A stretch of 64,000 nucleotides of DNA from Otis tarda (taxonomy: Eukaryota > Chordata > Aves > Otidiformes > Otididae). The translations under genes and the position numbers were made by a program. Where the stretch lies: assembly GCA_026413225.1 (NCBI GenBank), contig CM048552.1:131453053-131517052 (forward strand), in the 5' to 3' direction. The notes under the pieces are model-generated. The model did no database searches. It was not told where the DNA came from and worked only from the letters and a program-made list of their open reading frames with translations. This document shows, one piece after another, positions 21,597 to 34,385 of this stretch (position 1 is the stretch's first letter; each line of letters begins with the position of its first letter).

Positions 21597-23330
21597 CTCT
21601 AGTATCAGAAAGTAAAGTGATAAATATTGCAAAAATAAGGTACATTCTTATTCTGTTTAGTACTTAGATAATGTTGTAGGGAAACTTAATTAAAATGCTG
21701 CAGCATTTTACTTCCATTCCTTCCCCAGAGCCCACTCCTCTCCCTTCTACTGCTCTCAGCAGTACCTTTCCCTGTGAGTGCTTTATTTTCAAGTCTCTCT
21801 GGAAAGTTGATGGCAGTTGTACAGACATGATATACATCACAATGATCGTGGCAAGCCCCAAAACAATATTATTTGCTCACCATCTGAATGCTAGCCTGTC
21901 AATTTGTAGCTGGGTCTTTAGGCTCTTCAGTCTGCTGGGAAGTGCTGCCAGTCTTTTTAGATCCACTGCTGCCAGTCTTTTTGCAGCATCACTAGAAATC
22001 CCACAATCCCTTAATCCACAGTAGCATTCCTGCATAAAGCTATTTTTTGAATTGAGCAGGGGAGGAGATTCATTGTTATTTTTACACCCAATGGATGAGC
22101 CCAAGGAATGGAGAAAGCCAACAAGCTTGTGAGAGGCATCATGACTAGGTTCAGAGAGGAGCATATGTGGCAACTGACAAAAACGGCAAGAACTAAACCA
22201 ACCATCCAGCCATTTCTCAGCCTTCCTCAGCAGCCATGATTCACTATCAACCACCAAGGCTGACAAAACTGTAGATTTCCAGGCATATTGCAGAAAGCAT
22301 CATGTAACGATGTCTCCAGACACTTCAGGCCACTGAGATAACCATAGATGAGTGACGCAAGCATCTCAACTTTCAGATAGCGTAGCACCGTAGCACCATC
22401 TGCTTTTTTTACTGTGTATTTAGCAGCCATAATTTTCATTATAACCTATTAAAACAGGTGAACACTGAATGGGTTAAAATCCATCCTTGGAACTGGAATG
22501 ATAGCTATTGCCAGGGATTTAGTGCTGCCGGGATTGACAGCCAGGCTAGTCTGCCTGCCTTCCTGGCAAACCGAACGCACAGGCTGCCATAGCATTTCAT
22601 CAGACTGAGCCAGTAGCAGAGTGTCTGGGATACAACCCCCAGTGTCAGGTAAAGCAGTTTTCCGTTGGGGGACCCCTGATGGCTGCCACTTTCTGCACAC
22701 CCACCAACCAACCAGTAAGAAAATCATTGCAAGTTAGGCGACTGCACTTTGCTATAATCCCATTTCATCTCTACAGCCTAAGATGCTATCCAAGACATAA
22801 GGATTTTTGTGCTTGTAGGATAAATAGTAGGGTGGGATTTTTTCACAGATGTATGAATATTTTTGTTTTCAGAAAGACATAGGTAGTTCCTGAATTTACA
22901 AGTCCTCATTAAAAGTCATTTTCCTGGCAAGCTACAAGTTTACTTTAATATCCCCTCTTATATTCAGAACAAGATTCAAACCAAGATACAAGATTCTAAA
23001 AGTGCTTGTCTAAAATTATGCTATTTATTCCCTGCTAGGCACTCAAATAACTGCTTTAATTTTCTAAAGCATTAAATACCTATCAGCTCAAATGAAGCAA
23101 ATAGCATCAACTTGGTTGCTAAAATGCCAGCAAGTGTTTTGAAAAAGAGATCTCTTTGGAAGTGTCTGCCTTCAAACACACATATTTTTCAGCTCAGCCA
23201 GTCCATATTTTTGTAACGGAGACAATTATGGACGTGTTGGCTGGATATGCAGTTAAATGAGAAGAACGTATGCTTAGCAGAAAAAAAAAAAAAGAGTTTT
23301 TAATCTTAAACTCTCAACCTGACACATGCT
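21597..23330. other. Non-coding stretch with a small tandem duplication
   Basis: The 16-base word TGCTGCCAGTCTTTTT occurs at 21943-21958 and again at 21967-21982 (period 24). The 129-residue minus-strand frame at 21877-22266 overlaps this duplication and shows no domain. No repeat family was recognised. Confidence 0.5.
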
Positions 23331-23480
23331 GACTGCTATATGAGACTGAGTATATGAGTATTTATATACGACTGTTATATGAGACTGAGTATACGAGTGT
23401 GTGTATATATATATGACTTATATGAGACTCTCATATAACTGTTGTATGAGACTTATATGAGACTGTTATATGAAACTGAA
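23331..23480. repeat. Degenerate tandem repeat, unit around ATATGAGACTG
   Basis: About 150 bp are built from variants of TATATGAGACTGAGTA and ACTGTTATATGAGACT, with several near-copies and an embedded (TA)n stretch at 23403-23414. A 10-bp-arm inverted repeat at 23418-23438 (TTATATGAGA-C-TCTCATATAA) lies within it. Confidence 0.8.
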
Positions 23481-26400
23481 TTAGGCAGTTAATAGCTCCA
23501 ATAAAATTCCAAGGACCCTAGTATACCAACAAAACCAATTATCTGATAGAAGTATCTGTTTTCTTTCCAGAGACTTCCTCAGCAATTACAGTTTTAAATT
23601 ACTTCCTTTTCCTCCTCAGTGATTAAAAAGCATCACTAACTGTACAAAACATACCTTTTAGCTATAATTATTTGAACATTGAACCAGTCTCATTCCTGAC
23701 TCACCCAGTAATTTCTAACCTTTGGAAATACAATAACAACATATATATGTGTTGTATCCCTAACTGCCTCCAGACATCTGGGCAAGGACTTGGACTTCAG
23801 CAGACCAATAGGGTTGTCATGCTGAGGTTAGATAGTAGGGCCTCATGAGCACCAAATGAATAACTTTATTGTAATGCAAATAAGGTTTAGAGTTGAAGTT
23901 GCTATGGAAACCCTGGCTTTAATTTTTCTGAGTTTGGAAGAATTCAAATGAAGGCACCTGAAAACATGAGGGAAAGGATATGTCCAAAAAAAGAAGGAAA
24001 AATCATGTGGGAATAAGCTGTAAAGAACGGAAACCATTATTTAAAGTGGTTGGACAGCATAAGTGAAACCTGTGGAGAACATAAAACTCACCATATTTGG
24101 CCAGTGCACAACTATGGACATGATGCTGCACTGCTCCCTTACAGGTCTTTTAGTGGAAGGTTGTTGTGCCATGAGGTGGAACCACAACAGAAATGTTTCT
24201 GATGGAGCTGTGTGGCTGGAGTGCCTTCTCCAGTGTCCAACAGGGTCCAGAGGATCCATGGGCTCCATCTTCTATTGCATCGCTGCCACAATTTTCTTCT
24301 TGTACATCTTGTTTTGTAGGTAAGGGCTTGCGATATGAGTACGTGAAGGACTGCAGCCTTTCCTTCTGAAGGGTCACTGCTCCCTCCTCTCTGTTATTGC
24401 ACTCATTAACAAGTTATGTGAACTTGGCATCTTTGCAATGCCAGACTTGTAAAAAGCCAACAAGTGGATTCAAATGGAGGAAGAGCGAGGTACCCATGGG
24501 AGTGTGCATGTGTGCACATCCACTGAGTACAATCTCAGAAACCTCTTTTCCTTAAGCATCTGCAGGTTACTGTCAGTCAGCCAAACTCAAGTCTCCTTTT
24601 TTCGTTCCCTGACAGTTCAAAGAAACAGGTGTAGAGGGATTCTGGGTTGCAGCTTTGCACCACATGCTCACGATGCTCAGACAGGGGTGAGAACAAAGCC
24701 ACAGGGAGGGAGGTGGTGTTCACAAACCCTCTGCACATTCTTCAGCAGTGGAACCTGAAAATTAGATAATATCACCCTGACTCAGGGCTGCTTTCCAGTC
24801 TGACATCCCAAAGGGGCAGATCTATCTGGTATGTTTCCATAAAAAATCTGTGACATGCAAAGGTTAGACACTGAGCACACCAAGATACCTGTTTAGGATT
24901 GGGATCTTTCCTTTTATCCTTACAGGCACTCTTTATAACTAGCTTCATTTTTTTATCAGTATGATTCCCCTTCCTTTCTTCAGATACTTTCTTTGTGTGG
25001 ACTATATATGTTTTTTCTATTATATAAGGTCATTTTCTTTCCCCTTCCACCTTCCATCTGTAGCAGCTGGCAAAACATCATATATCATTTGTAAAAGTCC
25101 TTTCTCCACTTTAATCACAATTTTAAAAGTTGTGTATCTGGTTTGATTTTTAAAAATATTGCTTCTAGGCTGCAAGATCCGTCTTTCTCCTTCAACTTGC
25201 CCTTGGCATCTCCATCTCCTCTTGCTTGGTTTGCAACTACAAAGGAAGTCTGAAAGCCCCTTCAGAAGATAAGAGTAAACCTGTGTATCAGAAGCACTCA
25301 CCTTCGGAGGCCCATTCATCACTTGGGTTTTGAGACAGACAACAAAATACAGTTTATCAACCAAAAGTCACATTTTTCCCAGTCAGAGGAAGATATGGGT
25401 CAAGAAAATGTCATGAACATGATCACATCCAAGCTTAGACTTGGTTTCATTGAAACCATAGCTCCTGGAGGCACCTGGTCTACAGGGCTCTCACTTTTTC
25501 AGGTAGGTTTCTGGGTCTCAGATTTGTGGGGAAAAGCTTAAAGACATAACCTAATTAAATGACACAACTTCAGAAAACAGGTAAACCTCCTTTTCTTTTT
25601 ATTCTGGTTTTAAGTATGCAGTGACCTCATGTTATGAGTCCCCATGGTATAAATCCCAGTCCCACTCAGCCCAGCTGCAAGTGAGTAGCTGTAAATGAAT
25701 AAATGGACATTCAAACTGGGGGGTGCAAATGTGGCCAAGCAGGAATTTTACCTACCTCCCCCTTGTGCCATTAGTTTTGTAGACCTGACAAAAGAACTGC
25801 CAGCTGAGGAGAGGCTGCGTGATCCAACAATTGCTCAACACTTGAGGTAGGAACAGCACTTGTGTCATCAAAAATGCTGCAGTGCAAGGACAACATGAAC
25901 AGTACCATAGACAAGACAGTTCTTTCAAAACAATCTGTATTTAAACGTTTTATAATTGCAGTACTGTTTGGATTAGATCAGGTCTGAATTTACTTTCTCC
26001 GTTACTTTTAGCCTCAAAATTTACTTTACCTCTTTCAGTGGAATATTTCCATTAATGGCATAAACCAGGGAAACAAAAATGGTTTGTGCAAGTTTATACA
26101 AATTCCTGTCAGGTATGATGAATTCAGCAACAATAAATGTTTTTCCCTTTCAAAAAAGATAAGGTTTTAAAGGAAGCATGTAGCAAAATACATCAGATCT
26201 TTCCTGCATGAAACTTTAAAACGCAGTTTCTCACACTGAACTGCAGAACTCTCATTTATGGTCTCTACTGTGAAAATAAGGAGAACAGCTTGCCTGCACT
26301 TAATCATTAACGGCACCAAGGACAAAAAGTGTGCATGTACATCTGTCTGTTTCTTTCCATGCCTAGGAACTTTTATGCAGAAATGCGTTCTCCATCAAAA

Positions 26401-29172
26401 GTGGAGAAAGAAGGCTCTTCCTTTTGGAGTTTGCAACCTGAGTAAAAGAAGTCTCTTAAGCTAAGCAATTATGCATTTTTTGTTACTCTTCTTTAGAATA
26501 AACCAAAAAAAAAAAAAAAGCCACAGCACAACCATGTGCCATCAGGACTAACAGTCAGAACCACCACGACTTTTCCCTCTCTCCTCCCTTTCATACCCTG
26601 CCCCGACCCATCCCCTCCATCTTCCCCAGCACCAAGAGGCCTCCCCACAGGCTTACTGACTTCTCAGATACCCGTGTGCCATCCACTGAGGCTGCTCACT
26701 CTGTGTTGAACCTTTTGCTAGGAAATAGTGACTTTCTCCTCCTCCTCCTCCTCCCTGCCCACCCATAAACCCTGCCTCTGCCTGTAGTCAGGCTGTTGCT
26801 GGTAAGAACTGCAAGATCTCCTGTGACCCTACCCAAGGTGCTGTGCCTGCCATCCAAGCCAAGTGCCCAAGGAAAGTTTGAATTACTGTTAGAATTACTA
26901 AGAGTTTATGTGGGCAAAGGAGCAATGATGTGTCAGTTCAGCTGCAGCCTTGTTGCTGCTGTCTCACAGTAGAAATTCATATCTGATTAGCTGCCCATTA
27001 ACTTTAACTTCTCCTTTGTCATTACCACTGCAAAACACCGATCACCCCTTGCACTGACTATCCTTGTTTGTGATTACTTTCACCCAGACACATTTGCATT
27101 CCTGTAGTGAAACTGAATTTCATTTTGTTACATTCTGGAAGTACCATCTAATCTCTGATCTCACTGCTGCAGCATTTTGAGACCATGGCAGGCCTCTGCA
27201 GCAGTGTTTGACTTACTACCTTCCTGGAATTTAATCATCACACCATTTACCACTATCTTTGCTTGAGATGACTAGAATAATCAAAACGTGGAATAACGGA
27301 ATATTTTTGTTTTCCTGTCTCACTGCCAATAGAAGGTTTCATCAGTCCATGCATTACCCCCAGTAACGGCAGTTACACAAAGGGGAATGGTCATGGGGGG
27401 GCTGGGTGGGAACAGTGTCACAGTGATCTGAACTGACACCCCTCTACTGCCTTGGAGCAACTGGAGAAAGAAATATCGGGGAAATTGGTAGATGCCTTGC
27501 TCTGTTGTTGTCTTTCTCCTCATCCATGTTATCTTAGCTTGTATCACTAGAACACGTGTGTTCAGCCCTTTAAAACACCTGTCACATTTATCAATAAAGT
27601 ATCAATAAGGAATATGACATGAGTAATGGTTATTTGACCCTTGATCATATGTTCAACATGAATCATGGGAATGATATTTTATTTGAATCATTTACAAGAG
27701 GGACTCCTGCAAGGCACGGCCTTGATACTTTCTCTTTCTCTTGTTTTCTGATGGATATACATACCATATACACATTCTGTAATAGTTAATGCACCAGCGC
27801 TCAGAAATGAAAATGAAAAGCTCACATGAGGGAGAAGTTTTGGGGATGGAGCTTTTGAAAGAGCAATGTATTTTTGTACTGAAACACAAAATAGAAGAGA
27901 AGAGCAGGGCTTCAAGGCAAAAGAGAGCTAGTGTGTTTATGACCTAGTTACAACGTGGTACCTTTCTCTTCTGCTAAGTGCATTGATTTCTTGGTCACAC
28001 TCTTGTAACGCAAATAGGGCAGCTGCAGATAAACCATTTCTCTCCTCAGCTACAAGTAGGCTTTCACAAAATCAAGAAGAAAGAAAATTCAATTCGCATC
28101 CAGGCGGTCTATGAGTTTGCTTGTTTGATTGGGTTTTCCCTGCCCTCCCCAAAAGAAGCTCTTGTATACCTCTAAGTTTAATAGGATATAGGGACACAAA
28201 ATTCAAGGCAGTAATTTTCATGGATTGTAGCTTTCTTTTATGCATTGAGATCTGTTTGTTTGGTTTTTTTTTTAAGCGTATAAACGTGGGAGCCCTAGTA
28301 TTTCTTATGTCTGGAAGGCAAAGGATTCTTAGCTGCTGTCGACACTTTCATATACAAAACAGCAACCTGCAGAAAGATGGCTCCTTTATGAAATTCAGCT
28401 TTATCAAAGCAGACAGCTGTCAGCTTCTTACCCACAGCACACATGAGGAGCAGTGCCCCAGCCCCCTCACGCTGCAGCGGGGATTATCCCAGGGTTGCTA
28501 GCCGCCCTCCATCCTTCCCTCCCATGACACAGAAACATGAGGGGCACCTGGCAAAGGCCCCTCCGCTGCTTTTTAAGGCTTAGCCAGCCTTTGCAGGATG
28601 GGGACTGTCCTAGCCCCATCCCTCACCACCTCTGGCTCCACTGCTCAGAGTCTTTCGCGCCTCAAAGACCCATGAGCTTGCAGGAGCCCACCAGCACCCT
28701 CAGGATGGGGCTTGGCCTTCTGCCCACTCTGGGAGTCTCCACAGGCAGAGTGTATGTGTTGTGGTTCTTCAGCTCCAGCTCATGGGAAAAGGGGCCGAGG
28801 CAGCGGTGACCATGGTAGCCCCCCAAGCAGGTGTCCCGGTCCCCTGCCCTCCCAAGCACAGTACAGACGCTTGGGTCCAAGTCACAGTGGGAGCACTGCT
28901 GGCTCCTCACCCTCAGCACAGAGGCAGAGCCTTGATGTCCCTCACTGTCTGAGGTATGGCCATACGCGGGATCAAGGACTAGGCTGCCTCATGGAAATGC
29001 AATGGCGTCAAAATGGTTCATGGTAAAACAGGTGGCCATGGCAAAGAGTGTAGGGTGAACCTGGGAGTGAAATCCTGCCTACGTGAAAGTCAGGCTTTCA
29101 TGGACATTGTTAACCTCATAGGTCCTCTGTTTCTGTTGTTTCTGCACTAAAGGAATCAGAGTTTTGGTATGG
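23481..29172. other. Non-coding stretch, no gene recognised
   Basis: It contains an A14 tract near 26505, a short (TCC)n run at about 26735-26752, a G-quadruplex motif at 27395-27410 and a locally GC-rich island at about 28430-28980. That island gives several overlapping open frames on both strands, but none has a recognisable domain or convincing splice pairing. The segment 26560-26770 is pyrimidine-rich. Confidence 0.5.
27395..27410 (+). other. Canonical G-quadruplex motif
   Basis: GGGGGGGCTGGGTGGG allows four G3 runs with loops of 1, 2 and 1. It is isolated in AT-rich non-coding DNA. Confidence 0.7.
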
Positions 29173-29218
29173 AAAAAAAAAAAAAGAAAAAAGGGTTTTT
29201 TTTTCTTTTTTTTTTTTT
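29173..29218. repeat. Perfect 20-bp A/T inverted repeat
   Basis: A13-G-A6 at 29173-29192 is followed by a GGGTTT loop and T6-C-T13 at 29199-29218. The single G and the single C are in matching positions, so the arms pair perfectly. It is probably a replication-slippage or fold-back product. Confidence 0.8.
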
Positions 29219-32200
29219 TGCTGTTGTTCCCCTCTCCCTGCTTACAGCCTTCCCTATCCCTCAGTGATCCTCCTATGGTGAGACTGAATTGTTAATCAGC
29301 TGCTTTCCAAAGCGTAGCCTGAAAGTAGCCACTCTATTAACAAGCCAGACTGCCCCTAGAACTGATTGGCATCTGCTCATCTTCCCCCGTGGACACCAAG
29401 GATAGCAAGAAGGCACTCTCCTGCTGCTTGGGATCCACAGGCACAATTCAAACACCACAACTGCAATCTGCACCAGGCACTGGCTTGACAAAACAAGAGA
29501 GAGCCATGAGACAGCAGTTTCCCTTCCCCTGTGCTTTGCTGTTTCCTCTGCGCATGATATTTAAAGAGCATTACGGGATCCTGTTCACTTAATAACTGCT
29601 CCCTCAGAAGGATTTAGTTGCTGAATACAAATAAGTAGCTATGTGATTAGGTTTTATGTATTTTGATGCATTTTATTACATTTTCCATTATCTTTTTTTT
29701 TTTTAAAGAAAGAAGATAATTCAAGCAGGGAGGAATGCTTTCTCTGCCAAGAGTTTTGTTGCCAACCTCATATCTTGCAAACTCCCAGGGTAATGCTTGT
29801 CCCTCAAGATGTGTGGCTGATGTTTAAATTGCAAAGAGTTATATTTCGTAAGTGTAGTAATATTTGAGGAAGCCTGCCACCATCATCTCCAATTATATCA
29901 GGTTGAGAAGTCAGATGCCTAAGCAGATACTGACTACTCAGATGTTGGTAGTGTTTTATTTCTGCTTACAGCTAGGAGGAGAAAACTGTCACTCTTTACC
30001 TCCCTGCTCTGCTCCCTTACCTGACAGCCTCCCTTCACCCAAACTGCTTGCTCCCTCAGCTTCTCCTCTTCTCTACCCAATCTTCTAATCTTGCTCCTTC
30101 TCCCATGCTGCCTTTTCTCTATCACTTGTGTGGAGGCTTTTCTTACCTTGCCCTCATCATCTCCTTTCCATCCTGTCATGTTTCCAACAGACCCCATCTC
30201 ATGTTCCACTTGTTTGTCTTGCTCCCTCTCTGCTCTGAGCTCCCTGGACCCTCTGCCACTCTCCCATCCTTGCTCACCTTTCCGACTTACCCCTACCCAC
30301 ACCTGCCCTCCTGCCCCAGTTGCCCTTCTGCTGCCACCCCCATTCTCTTCCTTGCCTCACTGCCTTCCACTTCTCCTCTGGTTGATCCGTTGTTTGAGGA
30401 AAATATTACCATGGCAGTGTAATCACTGAGGAAGCAAGCAGACGTTTCTGCTGCAGAGGATCTGCCTGCATAGCACACATACTACATCTCAGGCGTGGGT
30501 GCTTCATATCCATCAGTACATCTGCAGTCTGAAATTAGAAATCTGAAATCTTAATTGTATGCTTGGTAATGGGGGGCAAAATGTTGCCATGGTGAAATAA
30601 CAAGAGGAAGGATCAATGATAAGACATTGAAAAAATGAGATTTCACATGTCCCACATGAAAAAAAAAAAGAGCTCAGACCACACCTGTACTATAGTGTCT
30701 TTTATTTTGACCAAAATAAAGGAGGTTTTGTTCCCATGTCATCAAATTAGCTTCAGCTTTTGGGACTGAGGTGATCCAGAACAGGAGCATCTGCAGTGTT
30801 TTTCACCAGCCTAGGGAGCTTTGTGCCCCTGTGATGGTATGTTTTACCTCAACCCCACGCCCAGCGCTCCTCCTGACAGCACGCCTGTGAAAGGCACAGC
30901 ACTGGCAGATACCATCGGGGCTGGCAGCTGTACCCAGCCCAAATTGCTCTTCATATCTGCTGGGACTAGGACGGAAAGTAGTGGGCTAAAATTACAGAAC
31001 AGAAAGTTTTGACTGTTCCTGAGGAAAATTAAAGTTGACGAAGTGAAGCAGTCAATTGCTGGGGAATCCCAAAGAGACACCAGCATGCAAGGGCTTTGCG
31101 AAGAGCCCAGACTAACATCTTTTGGAACAGATCCTGCCCTGGGGCATGGGATGCTCTGGATGAGCTCCTGGGCTTTGACAGGCCTATTTTCTGCGAACCT
31201 GCTTGAGGGTTTTCTGTGGCCATTTCTGTGGCTGTGCAAAATGTCAAGAAGGAGTTCCATTCTACTTACTTTTGCCTAACTCTCCACCCTCCTTTAAAAG
31301 CACATGTATTATAATGTGACTGTGTATGTTTTCAGAATTGCTTAGTTTTCATTGCGAAATATTTATTTATAACTCTTAAAGCTCACTTAGTTGAATATCT
31401 GGATTATTTCTATTTTACATCTTATCAAGAAGCTGGATATTTTCTGTCATCCCTCCCACAAAGCTGGATTTTGCATGGAATCTCAGAAATGCATTAATTT
31501 CACTAACACATCCTTAAATTTTTAATGTTCTAGTCAGCTTATGTGCCTGATAGCTTAATTACTCCTTCACTCTTCCCAACAGGCTGCAATAAAGTACAGC
31601 TTCTGACTATTTCCTGACCTTTCCTTTTTTTCCTAATTAATCCCAGTTAAACTGGGGTATTTTTTTTCTGAAATTTTACACCGCATGCAAACGGACATTG
31701 TAATTTATTTATTTTTTCCTTCTGATGATATGTTACAACTCTCTTTTTTTTTTTTTCTTTCTAGAAGGTAGACAGAGTTTTTAGACCCTTGCTCAAAAAC
31801 TATTTCAGTGTCTTTTCAGCAGAAGCCCTGTTGAGCTCTCCCTTACAGAGAGCCAGAGAGCCTTTGTGGACACATGCATATCAAAATATGTTAGCTATAG
31901 AAATATTGAGAGATGTTTTCCTTCACATTCTGGTCTGTGCTGTTGCAGGCTGGATTCCCTCACTGGGCCATAAGGTCCATAAGGGTCAGGAAAGTCTATT
32001 GGGTACACTGCCCGTATCAGGTATACGGGAGAAGCAAGGCTATAAGGGGGTGATGAATAAGCCTGGCTGCCTAGCTGGGGCTGGCACTTCTACCATCACA
32101 CCCAAAATGTTTGTACACACATATTCAAATGCAAGCATGCTCTTAAAGTGTCCTTTTGTAAAGTCCTTTTAGAAGAGAATAAGACGGTAGGAAAGAGGTA

Positions 32201-32299
32201 GGAGGTTTTCATGAAGACAGACAATTTCAGACTGGTCTCTTTTCCTTTCTTGATGGGGTAAGAGGCCAAACCAAAGTGCAAATGTGATATTGAAATTGT
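29219..32299. other. Non-coding stretch with a pyrimidine-biased block and an exon-like frame
   Basis: Bases 29990-30375 are strongly biased to C and T on the plus strand and could be a decayed repeat. At 31743-31764 a T-rich tract ends in CTTTCTAG, followed by a frame open to 32172 (see findings). Nothing else was recognised. Confidence 0.45.
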
Positions 32300-33300
32300 T
32301 AAAGCATTTTGACTGTCTCATGCAATATCTCCATAAGAATATTGGAGAATATGGTCAAGATAATAGTGTTTTAAAATGGATACAGGACTAGTTGAAAACC
32401 CTCCTGAAAGAGTAGTTATGGATGTTCCACTGTCAATACGGGAGGGCATTTCCTGTGGGGTCAGTCCTGAATATGAGTCTACGAAATATTTCCAATGACA
32501 GCCTGCATGATAAAATAGACTGTATGCTTATAAAATCTGAGCATGCTACCAAGCTAGCAGGGGTTGTAAGTACCTCAAAGGACAGGATAAGAATTCAAAA
32601 TGATCTTGATAAATTGAAAGAACTGAAATCAATAAGATGAAATTCAATAAAGACAAGTGCAAAGTGATACACTTAGCAAGGAGAAATCAAATGCACAAAT
32701 ACAAAATGAGGAATAACTGGTGAAGCAGCAACTCTGCCAGAAGAGGCCCTGGGGGCATTGTATACCGTGAGCTGAATATAAACTAGCAATATGATCCTGT
32801 CTTAAGAATGGCTGATGACATTCCCAGATATATTAATATATGTTGTTACAGGAAGTAGTTGCTCTCATTTACTTGGTAGTGGTTAGGTCACTGACGGACT
32901 GCTGCGTCCCGCTCTGGACAGCAAATTTGGTGAAAGAGCAAAACAGTCCAGAAGAAAGAAACAATAAAGATTAGAGAACTGCAGAATGTAACCTATAAAG
33001 CAAGACTGAAAAAAATCTTCTGTTTTTAGTGAGAACCAAGATGATTTTTCAAATATATAAAAAAGTCCTTTGCAAAAACCTTAATCAAATGAATTGCTTT
33101 GCCAGTTGAAGGAGACAGGAAAAGCTGCTGTTGGTTTAATTTGCAGAAAGAGATAATAAAATTTGATACTAATAGAAACAAAGGGACAATAGTTCAGCAC
33201 TGCATTGTAGAATATCCTCATTGAGGTAGGTGGTATTGTAGGAAACTCTAAAGACTGACTGGAGAATTAACCTCTAGTGCTGGCCTAGATATACCTATCT
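32300..33300 (+). mobile_element. Ancient CR1/L3-like LINE relic
   Basis: Words appear in the expected order for an old CR1 ORF2 3' half: GATACAGGACTAGTTG (32379), GGGGTCAGTCCTGAATATGAG, CATGCTACCAAGCTAGCAGGGGTTG, AATGATCTTGATAAATTGAAAGAACTG, ATGAAATTCAATAAAGACAAGTGCAAAGTGATACACTTAG (MKFNKDKCKVIHL) and, later, CTGCTGCGTCCCGCTCTGGACAGCAAATTTGGTG. All frames carry stops and shifts. The 72-residue frame at 32422-32640 lies inside it. Confidence 0.75.
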
Positions 33301-33589
33301 TGCTTCACAACAGGAAAAATAATTGAATAACAGATCTTTTGTTCTTTAACACTATCTGAGGTAGCACTGTAGAACTCCAGCTCCATTTTCAGCTCTTGTT
33401 TTAGTAGTTGTCTTGCTCAGCTATTAATGTCAACAAAAAAATCCTGGAGATAAGGGATGGACTGAAAATGCCCTTTTTAGAATTGCATTGATATGCTGCC
33501 GACACGAGGGTCAATTACTTTCTGAGCACACATCGCAGTACCAGACAAACACAGAATAAAGCCATAATTTCTAACCTGTTGGATCTATA

Positions 33590-34385
33590 ATTTAAGATAA
33601 GAGAGCAAATGAATGCAGGTAGGTGGACGTGCAGAAGGACTTCAGGAGACAATATTAATCAGCACTGGCTGATAAAAGCACAGGAGCAGTGTACTCGTCA
33701 ATTTTTGTAGGTATTGCAGCCAAGGAGAATGTTGAAGTAGAATCTGAAGGGGAATAACAAAGTACCTTTGCAGGGTAGCCTTTTCCAAGCACTAGATAGG
33801 GAAAAAAGTAAAATATTTTTTTGAAAATGTGAAAGGTTGGTGACAGAGATTGGTATTGGGGTCAGTCAGAGGAGTGTTTCCTCTTTTAGAGGATGGGAAG
33901 TGATAGATCACAGAAAGAAACCCTGAGAAGAAAGCAGATGCTGATACACTAGGGAATTAACACGGACTTAGAAAGACAAGGGTACTATTGTTAATGTGGC
34001 AGGTTGGGAAAATCAGATGTACAGCATTATTCTGGATGGATGACAGTTAGAAAGGCTGCTTTTGCTTGAGATGTGAAGATACAGCTTAGACCCTGCACAA
34101 GGATTTCAGTTGCTTGGATAGATAAGAATGGCTGTAGGTTGTGTGGAAGAGTCTTGCATAGTCTTGATGTGAGACCTGAGAGAGAATTCAGGTAACACCC
34201 AGGTAACAAGGCTAAGTGACGGGCAGGGTAATTGAACTGCTGGAAGCAAGGGAGAAAGCAGCAATGAAGAGGAGTTAGTAAGAGAGCTAAGAAATCTTCT
34301 TTTAAAGTATTGAGCCTGGATTGTCAGTGGAAAATCCAAAACTGGATGCCAGGAAAACAGGTCAGATGTAGGACAGAGAATCACA
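33590..34385 (+). mobile_element. Possible ancient amniote interspersed repeat, family unresolved
   Basis: The purine-rich text (GAGAGAATTCAGGTAACACCCAGGTAACAAGGCTAAGTGACGGGCAGGG..., GGATGCCAGGAAAACAGGTCAGATG) has the word order of old LINE-derived repeats seen across amniotes. The copy is too decayed to assign. Confidence 0.3.

Noticed and set aside
21359-21667. 102-residue frame on the plus strand
   Set aside because: It lies within the LTR fragment 21343-21596 and runs out into unique DNA. It is not a protein gene.
21877-22266. 129-residue minus-strand frame
   Set aside because: It spans a small tandem duplication and has no domain, splice context or familiar sequence.
28121-29026. Several frames of 90-126 residues in the GC-rich segment
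   Set aside because: No consistent frame, no domain, no paired splice sites. Kept only as a compositional observation.
30048-30429. Two overlapping frames of 112-124 residues rich in Ser, Pro and Leu
   Set aside because: They result from the pyrimidine-rich block, which lacks stop codons by composition.
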